From assembly GCA_049649525.1 (NCBI GenBank), contig JBARZE010000016.1, positions 129,256-193,255 on the forward strand: a stretch of 64,000 nt of DNA, read 5' to 3'. Origin of the DNA: JAAURB01 sp049649525 (GTDB lineage Bacteria > Cyanobacteriota > Cyanobacteriia > Cyanobacteriales > Microcoleaceae). Under the pieces are notes generated by a model. That model had not been told where the DNA came from. It worked only from the letters and a program-made list of their open reading frames with translations, and did not search any database. The position numbers were made by a program, and so were the translations under genes. Numbering within the stretch: position 1 is the stretch's first letter; every line of letters begins with the position of its first letter. Below are positions 8,962 to 17,452 of this stretch, piece by piece.

Positions 8962-9273
8962 TCAATTCGCTTCCTCGTCACTGAGCTCCTCATACAGTAA
9001 ATCTAAGCCAATTAGCACTCTCTCACGATCTGAGAGATCTCCAATAATTTTACGAACTGGAGGCGGTAAAATCTTAGACAATGTTGGGGTTGCTAAAATT
9101 TTGTCCTCTTCGGCTAACTGGGGATTTTTCAGAACATCAATCACTTTCAAAGCGTACACACCTTGAAATTCTTTTTCAAGGATATCTTTGAGGGTTTTCA
9201 ATGCTCGGACTGAGTTAGGAGTATTCCCAGCAACATAGAGTTTGAGGACATAGGTTTTCTTTAAGGGACTCAT
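8962..9273 (-). CDS. kaiB: Circadian clock protein KaiB
   Basis: 103 residues, the standard KaiB length. The thioredoxin-like start YVLKLYVAGNTPNSVRAL, the central VIDVLKNPQLAEEDKILATPTL and LPPPVRKIIGDLSDRERVL are all diagnostic. KaiB is a fold-switching protein that binds the KaiC CI ring during its phosphorylated state, sequesters KaiA and recruits SasA/CikA. It ends with an acidic tail (EELSDEEAN), as usual for long KaiBs. It lies between kaiA (276 bp upstream) and kaiC (205 bp downstream). An AT-rich TATAAA (minus strand, 9303-9298) about 25 bp before the ATG is a possible -10 element, but no -35 match is visible. Confidence 0.97.
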   Translation of the reverse strand: MSPLKKTYVLKLYVAGNTPNSVRALKTLKDILEKEFQGVYALKVIDVLKNPQLAEEDKILATPTLSKILPPPVRKIIGDLSDRERVLIGLDLLYEELSDEEAN

Positions 9274-9549
9274 AGAAGTTCATGTACGACGAGGTATTTT
9301 ATAATCACTTGAGCATCAGTTAGGCGTTTTTAACGAGTCCTAAGTTACCCTGCCAGATGACAAGCCATTTAGTCAATATCAACTTAGCGCCAGTCGTCTC
9401 GTTTTTGGTGTTACCTCAAATCAAGAATTCATATTCCTAAATTTCAGAACAGACTATAATTACTATACAATTACCGAAAAAATTGTAATTAAATTTCAAG
9501 TTATTTTAATTTTAAGCAAATTAATTGATCCTTAAATCACCCATAAAAG

Positions 9550-10527
9550 CTATGACTCATTTGGGATTGAGCGTCGATACATTTCACAAACATGAGCCAT
9601 CACATCAATTAAGGTTAAGCGATAATCAAGCAATAGTTCTTCGCTACGCCCTTCCAACTTTAACTGCTTGGACAATTGATCCATTAACTCCATGTGAATC
9701 TCGACCACTCGACTAATGGGAAGATCTGCAAAGAATGCTATATTAACATACTCATCTATTTTTTGATTGAGATCGGGGTCTTTTGAAAAATAATTTAAAA
9801 CAATTTGACGATATTTCGATTTCAGTTGATCGAGTAAATCCTGGCGGTCTGTTGCAGACAGATTTCTCAGAAAGTTGCGGGAATTTCTCTTATAATACAC
9901 ACCAAGGTATCCTAATCGCTCATGCAATTTTTCAGCGAGTCGCCGCTGTTGAGATTCAATAAAGCGGGTTAATTCAGTCGGCTTCTCGAGTTGTGATGAT
10001 GAAATATCCCAGCGAGTCGTGACTGCATGGGTGACAAATTTTCGGATCGCTTGATCGATGTAATAATCAATGCGATCGAGTTGATTAACGTCAATTTCTA
10101 CTTCATTGGAGTGATAAACAAAATTAGTATTAGATTCAGTTGCCAACGTTCCTTTCTTGGGGTCTAAAGTAGAGGCTTCTACAACTGTTTGCTCGTCTGA
10201 AGCTGACTTTCGATTCACCACAACAATGGGTAGAAAAATATACTGTTGCTGGAGTTGATCTGCTAAAAAAACAAAGTCCTCACTATTCTCGATCACTAAG
10301 CAATCAACCTGATGATGTTCCTCTACAACATACTGGACTAATTGTGTAATTGAGGTAATTTTTGTTAAAGCATAGCGCCCCTGTTGTATATTTGCTATCA
10401 CACCGTTGTTTAAGCTCTTAGAAGGTGCATAAACACAGAGCAATATCTGAGGATTCTGAATGACAGAAGAATTTTTAGTCAAGTTGTCTACTTTAGAATC
10501 ACTTTGCGATCCTGTCTCCCTCTCCAT
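9550..10527 (-). CDS. kaiA: Circadian clock protein KaiA (full length)
   Basis: 325 residues. The N-terminal half is a pseudo-receiver domain (ILLCVYAPSKSL ... VDCLVIENSEDFVFLADQL) without the phospho-Asp pattern of a true receiver. A linker of about 40 residues follows. The C-terminal four-helix domain stimulates KaiC (RRLAEKLHERLGYLGVYYKR, DLLDQLKSKYRQIVLNYF, DLPISRVVEIHMELMD, VMAHVCEMYRRSIP). It is about 40 residues longer than the S. elongatus protein (284), with about 28 extra polar residues at the N-terminus and a longer linker. It is full length, unlike the C-terminal-only KaiA of Nostoc. It sits upstream of kaiB with its own intergenic space, consistent with a separate kaiA promoter. 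Confidence 0.96.
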   Translation of the reverse strand: MERETGSQSDSKVDNLTKNSSVIQNPQILLCVYAPSKSLNNGVIANIQQGRYALTKITSITQLVQYVVEEHHQVDCLVIENSEDFVFLADQLQQQYIFLPIVVVNRKSASDEQTVVEASTLDPKKGTLATESNTNFVYHSNEVEIDVNQLDRIDYYIDQAIRKFVTHAVTTRWDISSSQLEKPTELTRFIESQQRRLAEKLHERLGYLGVYYKRNSRNFLRNLSATDRQDLLDQLKSKYRQIVLNYFSKDPDLNQKIDEYVNIAFFADLPISRVVEIHMELMDQLSKQLKLEGRSEELLLDYRLTLIDVMAHVCEMYRRSIPNES

Positions 10528-10849
10528 TACTAATATTTTGAGAGCCTACGTCACTATATTTGACATATGGTAACAAATCTTAACTATTTTTTTTAAAAAT
10601 TTAATCAGCAATTTTGGCCTCTGCTGATGCTACGTTATTTAACGAGACGATGGCCGATACTTTCTCAAACAAAGCTCAAAGGATGGAAGTTAGACGATTG
10701 AAGGGTTTTCAGTCATTTAATCTAACCTGTCTGGCCTTCGACGAAATGAGCTGTGTTTGCCATCGGATAGCTCTCAAAATCATCTCAACTTCCTAAAAAT
10801 GGCGATACGGGCAAGCCCGTACTTGGCACGTATCACCAACGGTTCGATA
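10528..10849. other. Intergenic region upstream of kaiA
   Basis: This 322-bp stretch must hold the kaiA promoter (minus strand). The plus-strand frame at 10614-10796 has no recognisable protein features and is judged spurious. The only clear structure is the hairpin at 10806-10821, annotated separately. Confidence 0.5.
10791..10821 (-). terminator. Probable terminator of the small gene upstream of kaiA
   Basis: Inverted repeat TACGGGC (10806-10812) / GCCCGTA (10815-10821), 7 bp perfect with a 2-nt centre. On the minus strand it is followed by TCGCCATTTTT, so it could terminate the gene ending at 10850 before kaiA begins. It could instead be a copy of a short dispersed palindromic repeat. Confidence 0.5.
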
Positions 10850-11068
10850 TCAGTAAGCTAAAGTTTCTAAAGTTTCTCGTAGATAGCATTGAACTTGCTC
10901 ATCCAAACTCAAAGATGGAAAGCCATCAACCGTGTGTTGTTCTAGCTGCCACCGTTGAAAACCAGAACTAGCGGCGATGGCGTGTTTTAAATTTTGCCAG
11001 ATTTGAGAATCTTCTGACCAGTTAGCTGCCATATTTTGTGAGGAAACTTGAGAAGTTGAGTAGGTCAT
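10850..11068 (-). CDS. Small conserved cyanobacterial protein of unknown function
   Basis: 72 residues from an ATG at 11068 (MTYSTSQ); the same frame stays open to an upstream ATG at 11173, but that extension looks unlike protein. The body IWQNLKHAIAASSGFQRW and the terminus QVQCYLRETLETLAY look like a compact helical protein, and I recall a similar pattern in short conserved cyanobacterial proteins. No catalytic motif, signal peptide or membrane segment is visible. It lies immediately upstream of kaiA on the same strand, separated by a hairpin that may end its transcript. A link to the clock is not supported beyond position. Confidence 0.6.
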   Translation of the reverse strand: MTYSTSQVSSQNMAANWSEDSQIWQNLKHAIAASSGFQRWQLEQHTVDGFPSLSLDEQVQCYLRETLETLAY

Positions 11069-11532
11069 TATTTGTATATCTACTAATATATCAACACCAT
11101 CACTATCAGCAACTGCTGAACGATCATATTTGGAGCATTGTCCCCAAAGTAGATTGACTAATGATGAAATCAATCTCTGATATTACTTCTATTGTTACAA
11201 ATCTTGGGCAAAAATACCTGTAGCCCAGCTTACCTTTTGTCGTTTGAGGAGAAAACCTCAAATCCGGGCTAATGGATCAATTGTAACTCGACTGGCGATC
11301 CTCGCTCGATTACTCTCCACCGTTCAAACCCGATCGACAAGCATAGATTCAGTTTTGTCCATCATACGTAGCCTACTAGGTACAGTTTACACACCACTTC
11401 CGATGTATATAAGCTTGTATAGAAGCGTTCCTAGAGTACAAATTGCTGCAACTCACTGAAAATAAAACATACAAAAATAGGGGAGCCTATCATCCCCTTG
11501 TTTACTATAGAGATACTGCTCTAAAGTAATAA
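11069..11532. other. Intergenic, no gene recognised
   Basis: About 460 bp. The plus-strand frame 11244-11459 shows no family features. Apart from the hairpin at 11479-11498 I see no RNA gene or repeat. Confidence 0.5.
11473..11498 (-). terminator. Terminator of the DUF1232 gene
   Basis: AGGGGA (11479-11484) / TCCCCT (11493-11498) stem with an 8-nt loop. Read on the minus strand, it is followed by ATTTTTGT, 35 bp after the stop of the DUF1232 gene. Confidence 0.65.
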
Positions 11533-11838
11533 TTATCCAGCCGTTACATCAATCACAGTATCAGTTGCGGTTGTCGTTTCAGCATTATTCCCATTGGCTT
11601 CGACATTCTCACGCTGACGACGATTCAACTGTTCTAACATTAATCCTGAAAGCTCACTCACCAACAGAGTCGCCACTATCCCATCATCAATCCAACCTAA
11701 GATAGGAATAAAGTCCGGAGCGATATCAATCGGACTAAATAGGTAAAGCAGTGTACCCGCAATTAAGAGCCAACGATACTTCGTATGGCGCAGGGTTTGA
11801 CGATACCAAGTGTAGAAAGATTCAACTAAGTTTTTCAT
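11533..11838 (-). CDS. DUF1232 (YkvA-type) small membrane protein
   Basis: 101 residues. The segment LLIAGTLLYLFSPIDIAPDF, continuing with IPILGWIDDGIVATLL, is the hallmark of DUF1232: a short hydrophobic hairpin with a conserved SPIDxxPDFIPxLGxxDD core. It has a basic N-terminus (YTWYRQTLRHTKYR) and a polar Asn/Thr-rich tail after residue 75. It is probably a small inner-membrane or thylakoid-associated protein; function is unknown in the family. It is monocistronic, with a hairpin terminator downstream. The frame 11751-12062 on the plus strand partly overlaps it and is judged a shadow. Confidence 0.85.
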   Translation of the reverse strand: MKNLVESFYTWYRQTLRHTKYRWLLIAGTLLYLFSPIDIAPDFIPILGWIDDGIVATLLVSELSGLMLEQLNRRQRENVEANGNNAETTTATDTVIDVTAG

Positions 11839-12354
11839 TTTGTTCTCTAAAATTATCTCTATTTACAGAATCGCAGGTTTTCCAATTAGATAAAAGTGTA
11901 GATTTTTCTCCCTTAAAGTGGGGTTGTTTCACCTATCGGTGTTCCGGAATCTGTTTTGTCTTTAGTGTAGGACTTCACTTAAAATTTGTCCTCTATCCTG
12001 GGACTCAATATGAAATAACTAATTTTGTTCTCCTCGAAAGCGCTCCAGTTAAAATCATCTAAACTAATTTAGTGTAAGGAAGAAGGGATTAACTAAACTT
12101 TGCGGTTCGCTCTCAAATATCTCTGAAATCTATCTAGTTTTCAAGCCACACTCACTTAATTAAAAATAAATCAATAATCTTTATTCCGAACCGATAATCA
12201 ACAATAGTTGATATAAGCGATTTAAGAACAATTATTTATACAATTCTGACCTCACAGTGATTCACTGACTATTGCCCGAATGCTATTTTTGCTCAAAGGG
12301 TCACAGTTTGTGGTTCAATTCAAACAGTGTAAAACCCATCACCGATTGCCTAAT
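11839..12354. other. Intergenic, no gene recognised
   Basis: About 515 bp, AT-rich. It should contain divergent promoters for the DUF1232 gene (minus) and the nitroreductase gene (plus). A 13-bp palindrome CAGTGATTCACTG lies at 12255-12267, about 90 bp before the nitroreductase start; whether it is an operator is unknown. Confidence 0.5.
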
Positions 12355-12957
12355 ATGGATCTTTTTGCCGCCGTACAACAACGCCGCTCAGTCAAACATT
12401 ATGACCCCTCTCATCGAATGTCTGAAGCAGAAATCAAAACATTGCTCCAACAAACCATTCTCTCACCGACATCATTTAATATCCAACATTGGCGATTTGT
12501 TGTTGTACAAGATCGAGAGATTCAGAAACAACTGCGAGCTGCTGCCATAGATCAAGCTCAAGTGAGTGATGCCTCGATTGTGATTATTTTATGTGCGGAT
12601 ATTAAATCTTGGCAAAAGAACCCACAACGCTATTGGCAAAATGCGCCCGCAGAAACTCAGCAAACCATTGTTGCGATGATTCAGTCTTTTTATCAAGACT
12701 CATATCAACTGCAACGGGACGAAGCCATGCGCTCTTGTGGAATTGCGGGTCAAACTATTATGTTAACAGCAAAAGCTATGGGGTATGACAGTTGCCCGAT
12801 GATTGGATTTGACCCGGAAAAAGTAGCTGAAATTATTCATTTACCTCCTGATCATCTGATTAGTTTTATGATTGTGGTGGGGAAAGCAGTACAATCTGCC
12901 AGACCCCGAGGTGGACAGTTAGATCTGTCTGAAGTTGTCATCGACAATCAGTTTTAG
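12355..12957 (+). CDS. Nitroreductase family protein (FMN-dependent)
   Basis: 200 residues from ATG 12355 (MDLFAAVQQRRSVKHYDP). An in-frame ATG at 12280 would add 25 residues unlike the family, so I prefer the internal start. Motifs are AVQQRRSVKHYD (FMN phosphate contact), LLQQTILSPTSFNIQHWRFVVV, and the C-terminal GYDSCPMIGFDPEKV followed by a conserved VGKA. These match the NfsB/oxygen-insensitive nitroreductase-like fold that reduces quinones, nitro compounds or flavins with NAD(P)H as a cytosolic homodimer. The natural substrate cannot be told. It converges with the rpaB-like gene, 29 bp apart. Confidence 0.88.
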   Translation: MDLFAAVQQRRSVKHYDPSHRMSEAEIKTLLQQTILSPTSFNIQHWRFVVVQDREIQKQLRAAAIDQAQVSDASIVIILCADIKSWQKNPQRYWQNAPAETQQTIVAMIQSFYQDSYQLQRDEAMRSCGIAGQTIMLTAKAMGYDSCPMIGFDPEKVAEIIHLPPDHLISFMIVVGKAVQSARPRGGQLDLSEVVIDNQF

Positions 12958-12986
12958 TAGAGTGAGCCGATCTCAAATGAAACAGA

Positions 12987-13751
12987 TTAAGCACCAATTG
13001 CCTGTTGACAAGTGGTTAACTTTTGAGAGGCATAACCCACCCCTCGGACAGTCAGAATAAATTCAGGATTACGCTGATCTGCTTCAACTTTAGCTCGTAA
13101 GCGGGCAACATGAACGTCAACCACTCGCATATCTGCAATTCGTCGCGGTGCATATCCCCATAATTGCTGCAAAATTTCGGAGCGAGAAACAGCTTCTCCC
13201 GCGTGCTTAAATAGTAACTCTAACAAGTTAAATTCAATATAAGTTAGGGGAATCGCTTGGTCATTTTTGTAGACTCGTCGCTTGAGCGTGTCGATTTTTA
13301 AGCTATCAATTTGAATCACTTCAGAATTGACTTCATGATTCGTTTTTGTATCTTTACAACGTCGTAAAATTGCATGAATGCGGGCTTCTAACTCTTTCGG
13401 GGAAAAAGGTTTGATCAGATAATCATCTGCACCGAGTTCTAAACCTGTAATTCGGTCTGCAACATCTCCTAATGCCGTTAAAATAATAATCGGAACATCC
13501 GATTGCGATCGCAACTTTTGGCAAACGCCATACCCGTCTAGTTTGGGCATCATCACATCTAATACCACCAAATCTGGCGTTTCTCGATCAAAGACTTCTA
13601 AGGCTTCCTCACCATCAGCCGCAGCCACAACATTGTAGCCGACCATTGATAAACGAGTGGTAAGAATGCGGCGAATTGCAGATTCATCGTCTGCTATCAA
13701 GATTTTTTCTGCTGAGTTGTGCCGTTCTTCGTATCTAGCTAATGTGGTCAT
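12987..13751 (-). CDS. rpaB: OmpR-family response regulator, RpaB-like
   Basis: 254 residues. The receiver domain (about 15-130) has the acidic pair in ILIADDES (Asp21/22), phospho-acceptor Asp65 in LVVLDVMMPKLDGYG, Thr92 (ILTAL) and Lys114 (LIKPF). The segment GDVADRITGLELGADDY is near-diagnostic of RpaB/Ycf27. The winged-helix domain (about 150-245) contains LTYIEFNLLELL, SRSEILQQLWGY and VVDVHVARLRAKVE. RpaB, phosphorylated by the kinase NblS (Hik33), controls high-light and photosystem genes and works with the clock output regulator RpaA. The DNA-binding half differs somewhat from classic RpaB, so this could be a close paralogue. It lies 2.5 kb from kaiA. The upstream region carries repeated GTTATCATA elements. 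Confidence 0.82.
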   Translation of the reverse strand: MTTLARYEERHNSAEKILIADDESAIRRILTTRLSMVGYNVVAAADGEEALEVFDRETPDLVVLDVMMPKLDGYGVCQKLRSQSDVPIIILTALGDVADRITGLELGADDYLIKPFSPKELEARIHAILRRCKDTKTNHEVNSEVIQIDSLKIDTLKRRVYKNDQAIPLTYIEFNLLELLFKHAGEAVSRSEILQQLWGYAPRRIADMRVVDVHVARLRAKVEADQRNPEFILTVRGVGYASQKLTTCQQAIGA

Positions 13752-14081
13752 GGTTGTTGTGTTCCCCTTTAAGCAAAATCGGCTTATGATGCTATATCAG
13801 ACAAAATGAGTGAGCGACTGTGGGCAACTTGGCTTGCTTGGAGCGCGTAGGTATTTCATCGTATCTGATAACGCCTGTTATCATATTGTTATCATAGAAA
13901 TAAACACTTAGCAGTAATTCTTTGTAAAAAATTAACAAACTTTAAAAAACTTCACAGATTTGTGAGTATTAACTATAGCCGATACAAATTAATATGTTAA
14001 GCCAGAATGGGCTTTGGCAAAGGGCTGTTATCATCGAGTAACCATTAAGGTTGATTGTCCAACTGTTACTGAACTCAAACC
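13752..14081. promoter_or_regulatory. Divergent regulatory region between the rpaB-like and RHH genes
   Basis: 330 bp between divergent genes. It holds a perfect 7-bp inverted repeat TGATAAC (13866-13872) / GTTATCA (13877-13883) and two direct copies of GTTATCATA (13877-13885 and 13888-13896) spaced 11 bp, about one helical turn. A further GTTATCAT occurs at 14027-14034, near the start of the ribbon-helix-helix gene. This pattern looks like an operator, but the binding protein is unknown. Confidence 0.45.
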
Positions 14082-14351
14082 ATGCCGAATCCATTTCTAG
14101 GTGTCAGGATTCCCCCTGAAGTTGACGAAGCGCTCATGGCACAGGTTAAAGCAACAGGACAGTCTAAGTCAGATGTTGTCATTGATGCCCTGAAAGCCTA
14201 TTTGGAAATGACACCTCAACATGACAAAATCACAGAATTAGAAATGCGCTTATCTGTACTAGAAGCTCAGCTAGAACAGTTGACTCGTCACACTCATTCT
14301 GTAGAACATCACCCAGAATCTCAAACGATCAATCACTCCATAGAGGAGTAG
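14082..14351 (+). CDS. Small ribbon-helix-helix DNA-binding protein
   Basis: 89 residues. Residues 5-45 (FLGVRIPPEVDEALMAQVKA then GQSKSDVVIDALKAYLEM) have the beta-strand/helix/helix pattern of Arc/CopG-type ribbon-helix-helix proteins, including the SKSDVVIDAL second helix. Residues 52-72 form a short coiled coil (ITELEMRLSVLEAQLEQL), followed by a His-rich polar tail. Such proteins dimerise and bind DNA through the paired strand. No toxin partner is adjacent, so it may be a stand-alone regulator. It is divergent from the rpaB-like gene across a region with operator-like repeats, making autoregulation plausible but unproven. Confidence 0.75.
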   Translation: MPNPFLGVRIPPEVDEALMAQVKATGQSKSDVVIDALKAYLEMTPQHDKITELEMRLSVLEAQLEQLTRHTHSVEHHPESQTINHSIEE

Positions 14352-14724
14352 ATTATTGCGAATTTAAATGGGTTAAATTTCAGTTAAGTATTAATTTTTT
14401 TATTAAAAATAATAGGAAGATGAATTCAATTAATTTAATTTTATTTATACATTAATATTATATCAATATAGTAAAAAAATACTATATTTTTTATATAAAA
14501 TAGATGATTAAAGATGAAAATGATCAATTTTAAAATTAATAGAAAATGATGGCGATCTAAATAATGAAAAAGTTAATCAATATCTGGATCGGATGAATGA
14601 TGAGTCGTAGGTCGCTATCTTGACTAGAATGATTGTGTTGGTCAGTTGATGCCATCTCTTGTTTATACTCAGAATAATTTAATCACAGAATTATGAGCTA
14701 ATTTTTAGTAATAATGTATTAAAC
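14352..14724. other. AT-rich intergenic region
   Basis: 373 bp, extremely AT-rich in the first half. It contains the hairpin annotated at 14465-14492; no gene is recognised. Confidence 0.5.
14465..14492 (+). terminator. Weak AT-rich terminator-like hairpin
   Basis: AATATAGTA (14465-14473) and TACTATATT (14480-14488), 9 bp perfect with a six-A loop, followed by TTTT. The stem is AT-rich, so termination strength is doubtful. It lies 114 bp after the RHH gene. Confidence 0.35.
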
Positions 14725-15138
14725 CTAAGTTTCAGGTATTCGTTCCAACTCTTGAAGATAAACATCTCCAATATCAATATCTTTCATTTCCTCAAGGGTA
14801 ATACTTTCATATTCGACTTGAGCACGAATCAAGATTTCCTCGTCAATTTCAGGTAAAGTTTCTGTTGTAAATACCCAAACTGACCCAGTAGAATCTTCTA
14901 CTTTGTAGGCCGCAGCACCGATAAACGGAGCATGGCTGGTAATTGTCCCTTGAACATATACCTTTGCACCCACTTTTCGTTTTGGGTATAAATTAGTAAT
15001 CTGTGTCACTCTCAGACGACGCTGTAGCTGTGTAGTGGATTGAGTAAGAGTCTCACAACCACTAAACCCAGAAATTAGCACCAGTAGCAAGGTTAATTTT
15101 GTAAATACACTGAAGTGAGGTTTAATCAAAGTGATCAT
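14725..15138 (-). CDS. Small lipoprotein with predicted OB-fold
   Basis: 137 residues. The N-terminus has a signal peptide with lipobox ISGFSGC (lipidated Cys28), so it is likely anchored in a membrane facing the periplasm. The mature part, with KVYVQGTITSHAPFIGAAAY, KVEDSTGSVWVFTTETLPEI and ILIRAQVEYESITLEE, has the strand pattern of a small OB-fold domain resembling the tRNA_anti/YgiW-like nucleic-acid or ligand-binding folds. Function is unknown. It is divergent from folD; the 205-bp gap between them should hold both promoters. Confidence 0.7.
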   Translation of the reverse strand: MITLIKPHFSVFTKLTLLLVLISGFSGCETLTQSTTQLQRRLRVTQITNLYPKRKVGAKVYVQGTITSHAPFIGAAAYKVEDSTGSVWVFTTETLPEIDEEILIRAQVEYESITLEEMKDIDIGDVYLQELERIPET

Positions 15139-15343
15139 AATAATACAAAAAACTGGAGTAATCTTTACCCTGGAGCAATCTGCACTCTAATTTGAGATCC
15201 CGACTCAGTTAAGATGACGATTTTTGCAGGTTGTCGTTCCAAAAAATACACAAATTATGGTTAACATTAATCTCGGTAGTATTGTGTTTTTAGTGCGGGT
15301 ACAGTCCAAAGATTGATAACAAACTAACTCCGTTAACTCAAAT

Positions 15344-16207
15344 ATGGCTAAATTATTAGACGGTAAAGCAAGCGCCAAACAGATTCAAAACCAGTTGAGT
15401 GAGCAAGTTTGCGCTGTAAAAACTTCTTTCGGGCGACCTCCTGGCTTAGCCGTATTAATGGTGGGAGATAACCCGGCGAGCGCCGTTTACGTTCGTAACA
15501 AAGAACGGGCTTGTCAGCGAGTGGGAATTGCTTCATTTGGTCAACATTTCCCAGCAGATGCCACTCAAACCCAGTTAACTGAGATGATACATCAGTTGAA
15601 TCAAGATGAACGAGTTGATGGGATTTTAGTTCAACTACCGCTACCCGAACATTTAGATGCGGTCTCTTTACTGTATGAAATTGACCCCAATAAAGATGTA
15701 GATGGGCTTCATCCCACAAACCTAGGGCGACTGGTGCGGGGGGAACCCGGATTACGCAGTTGTACGCCTGCTGGGGTCATGCACTTGCTCGAAGAGTACG
15801 ATATTAACTTGGTGGGTCAACACAGCGTTGTATTGGGTCGTAGTATCCTTGTCGGTAAACCCATGGCATTAATGTTGCTTGCCGCCAACAGCACCGTTAC
15901 CATTGCCCATTCTAAAACTAATAATTTAGCGGCAGTATTACAATCGGCTGATATTTTGGTTTCTGCTGTCGGTCGTCCGGGTTTAATTACAAGAGAAATG
16001 GTTAAACCTGGGGCAGTAGTAATCGATGTTGGGATAAACCGAGTCACTAATGCTGATGGCAAGCACTCTTTAGTTGGGGATGTCGATTTTGATGGGGTTG
16101 AACCCATTGCAGACTATATTACCCCTGTACCGGGCGGAGTGGGGCCAATGACAGTCGCAATCTTATTGAAAAATACAGTCGAAAGTTATTTACGGCGGGT
16201 TGACTGA
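15344..16207 (+). CDS. folD: Bifunctional methylenetetrahydrofolate dehydrogenase/cyclohydrolase FolD
   Basis: 287 residues, normal length. FolD interconverts 5,10-methylene- and 10-formyl-tetrahydrofolate in the cytosol, feeding purine and formyl-Met synthesis. Catalytic Lys53 lies in YVRNKERAC. The family signatures GILVQLPLPEHLD, KDVDGLHP, the Rossmann loop VVLGRSILVGKP and the C-terminal TPVPGGVGPMTVAILL are all present and intact. It is probably monocistronic: a 280-bp gap separates it from the GGPP synthase gene. Confidence 0.97.
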   Translation: MAKLLDGKASAKQIQNQLSEQVCAVKTSFGRPPGLAVLMVGDNPASAVYVRNKERACQRVGIASFGQHFPADATQTQLTEMIHQLNQDERVDGILVQLPLPEHLDAVSLLYEIDPNKDVDGLHPTNLGRLVRGEPGLRSCTPAGVMHLLEEYDINLVGQHSVVLGRSILVGKPMALMLLAANSTVTIAHSKTNNLAAVLQSADILVSAVGRPGLITREMVKPGAVVIDVGINRVTNADGKHSLVGDVDFDGVEPIADYITPVPGGVGPMTVAILLKNTVESYLRRVD

Positions 16208-16487
16208 TGAATGATGAATCAGGCACTCAGTCTACATTTGATCTCCCCTCTCTTCCTTGTCCTCCAAGTCACTCCCTCTGTTGCCCCCGCTATTGACAGG
16301 CAGCTTACTCCTGACTTCCCTTGTTCCCCAATTAACAAATAACAGATAACGAATTGGTCACAAACACCCGTACAATGATTGGGAGTGGGAGTTAATTCAA
16401 CTTATACTCGTAGTATTTCACCTTCAATCCGATTGGGGTGAGAGAAACACTCCAGTAATTTTAGGAGGATTGACCCCTTCAAGAAAG

Positions 16488-17438
16488 ATGACCAGTCAAG
16501 ATGAGCCTAGGATGGTAGTAGCTGATCAAACCCCTTCACCGAGTCAGAAGTCCACTTTTGATTTAACAAGTTATTTAAAGCAGCGTAAAGCTCTAGTAGA
16601 AGCAGCCTTAGATCAATCTTTGAGCGTAACGTATCCGGACAAAATCTACGAAGCGATGCGCTATTCTCTCTTAGCGGGGGGAAAACGGTTACGGCCAATT
16701 CTCTGTTTAGCCACTTGTGAGCTAATTGGAGGAACAATAGAAATGGCAATGCCGACCGCCTGCGCCTTGGAAATGATTCATACCATGTCGCTGATTCATG
16801 ATGATTTACCTGCGATGGACAATGATGATTATCGCCGGGGTAAACTAACCAATCATAAGGTTTATGGAGAAGATATCGCGATTTTAGCCGGAGATGGATT
16901 ATTGAGTTATGCCTTTGAATTCGTTGCCACCCAGACTAAGAATGTCACCGCTGAGCGGATTTTACAAGTCATTTCTCGTTTGGGTCGTGCAGTAGGAGCA
17001 GCGGGCTTAGTGGGCGGTCAGGTGGTGGATTTAGACTCAGAAGGTCAATCGGATATTACCGAAGAAACCCTAACTTTTATTCATACCCATAAAACCGGAT
17101 CGCTCCTCGAAGCCTGTGTGGTTTGTGGGGGAATACTTGCTGGGGCAACAGAGGCTGAGCTGAAAGGTTTATCTCGATATGCCCAAAATATTGGTTTGGC
17201 ATTCCAAATCGTTGATGATATTCTCGATATTACCGCGACCCCAGAAGAGTTAGGGAAAACGGCGGGTAAGGATATTCAAGCGGGGAAGGCAACTTATCCG
17301 AGTCTATGGGGATTAGAAGAGTCTAAAACTCAAGCTCACCAACTCATTAGCCAAGCCAAGGCGGAGTTAGCAAGCTATGGAGAAACCGCAGCACCACTAC
17401 TTGCGATCGCAGACTTTATTGTTAGTCGCAGTCACTAA
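16488..17438 (+). CDS. crtE: Geranylgeranyl diphosphate synthase
   Basis: About 316 residues. This trans-prenyltransferase makes C20 diphosphate for chlorophyll phytyl chains, carotenoids and quinones. The first Asp-rich motif is LIHDDLPAMDNDD, the second QIVDDILD; GGKRLRP and GGQVVDLDSEG are further family motifs. The start is uncertain: AGGAGG at 16463-16468 lies 1 nt before a TTG (16470) and 19 nt before the ATG at 16488. An ATG at 16512 (MVVADQTP) gives a length closer to known enzymes. It is followed after 14 bp by the DUF212 gene, so the two are probably co-transcribed. Confidence 0.92.
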   Translation: MTSQDEPRMVVADQTPSPSQKSTFDLTSYLKQRKALVEAALDQSLSVTYPDKIYEAMRYSLLAGGKRLRPILCLATCELIGGTIEMAMPTACALEMIHTMSLIHDDLPAMDNDDYRRGKLTNHKVYGEDIAILAGDGLLSYAFEFVATQTKNVTAERILQVISRLGRAVGAAGLVGGQVVDLDSEGQSDITEETLTFIHTHKTGSLLEACVVCGGILAGATEAELKGLSRYAQNIGLAFQIVDDILDITATPEELGKTAGKDIQAGKATYPSLWGLEESKTQAHQLISQAKAELASYGETAAPLLAIADFIVSRSH

Positions 17439-17452
17439 AGGTGTCAATCCCT

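Noticed and set aside
10614..10796. Possible small plus-strand gene upstream of kaiA
   Set aside because: No recognisable protein features; composition looks like intergenic DNA.
11751..12062. Possible plus-strand gene of 103 residues
   Set aside because: It overlaps the DUF1232 gene on the other strand and has no family features.
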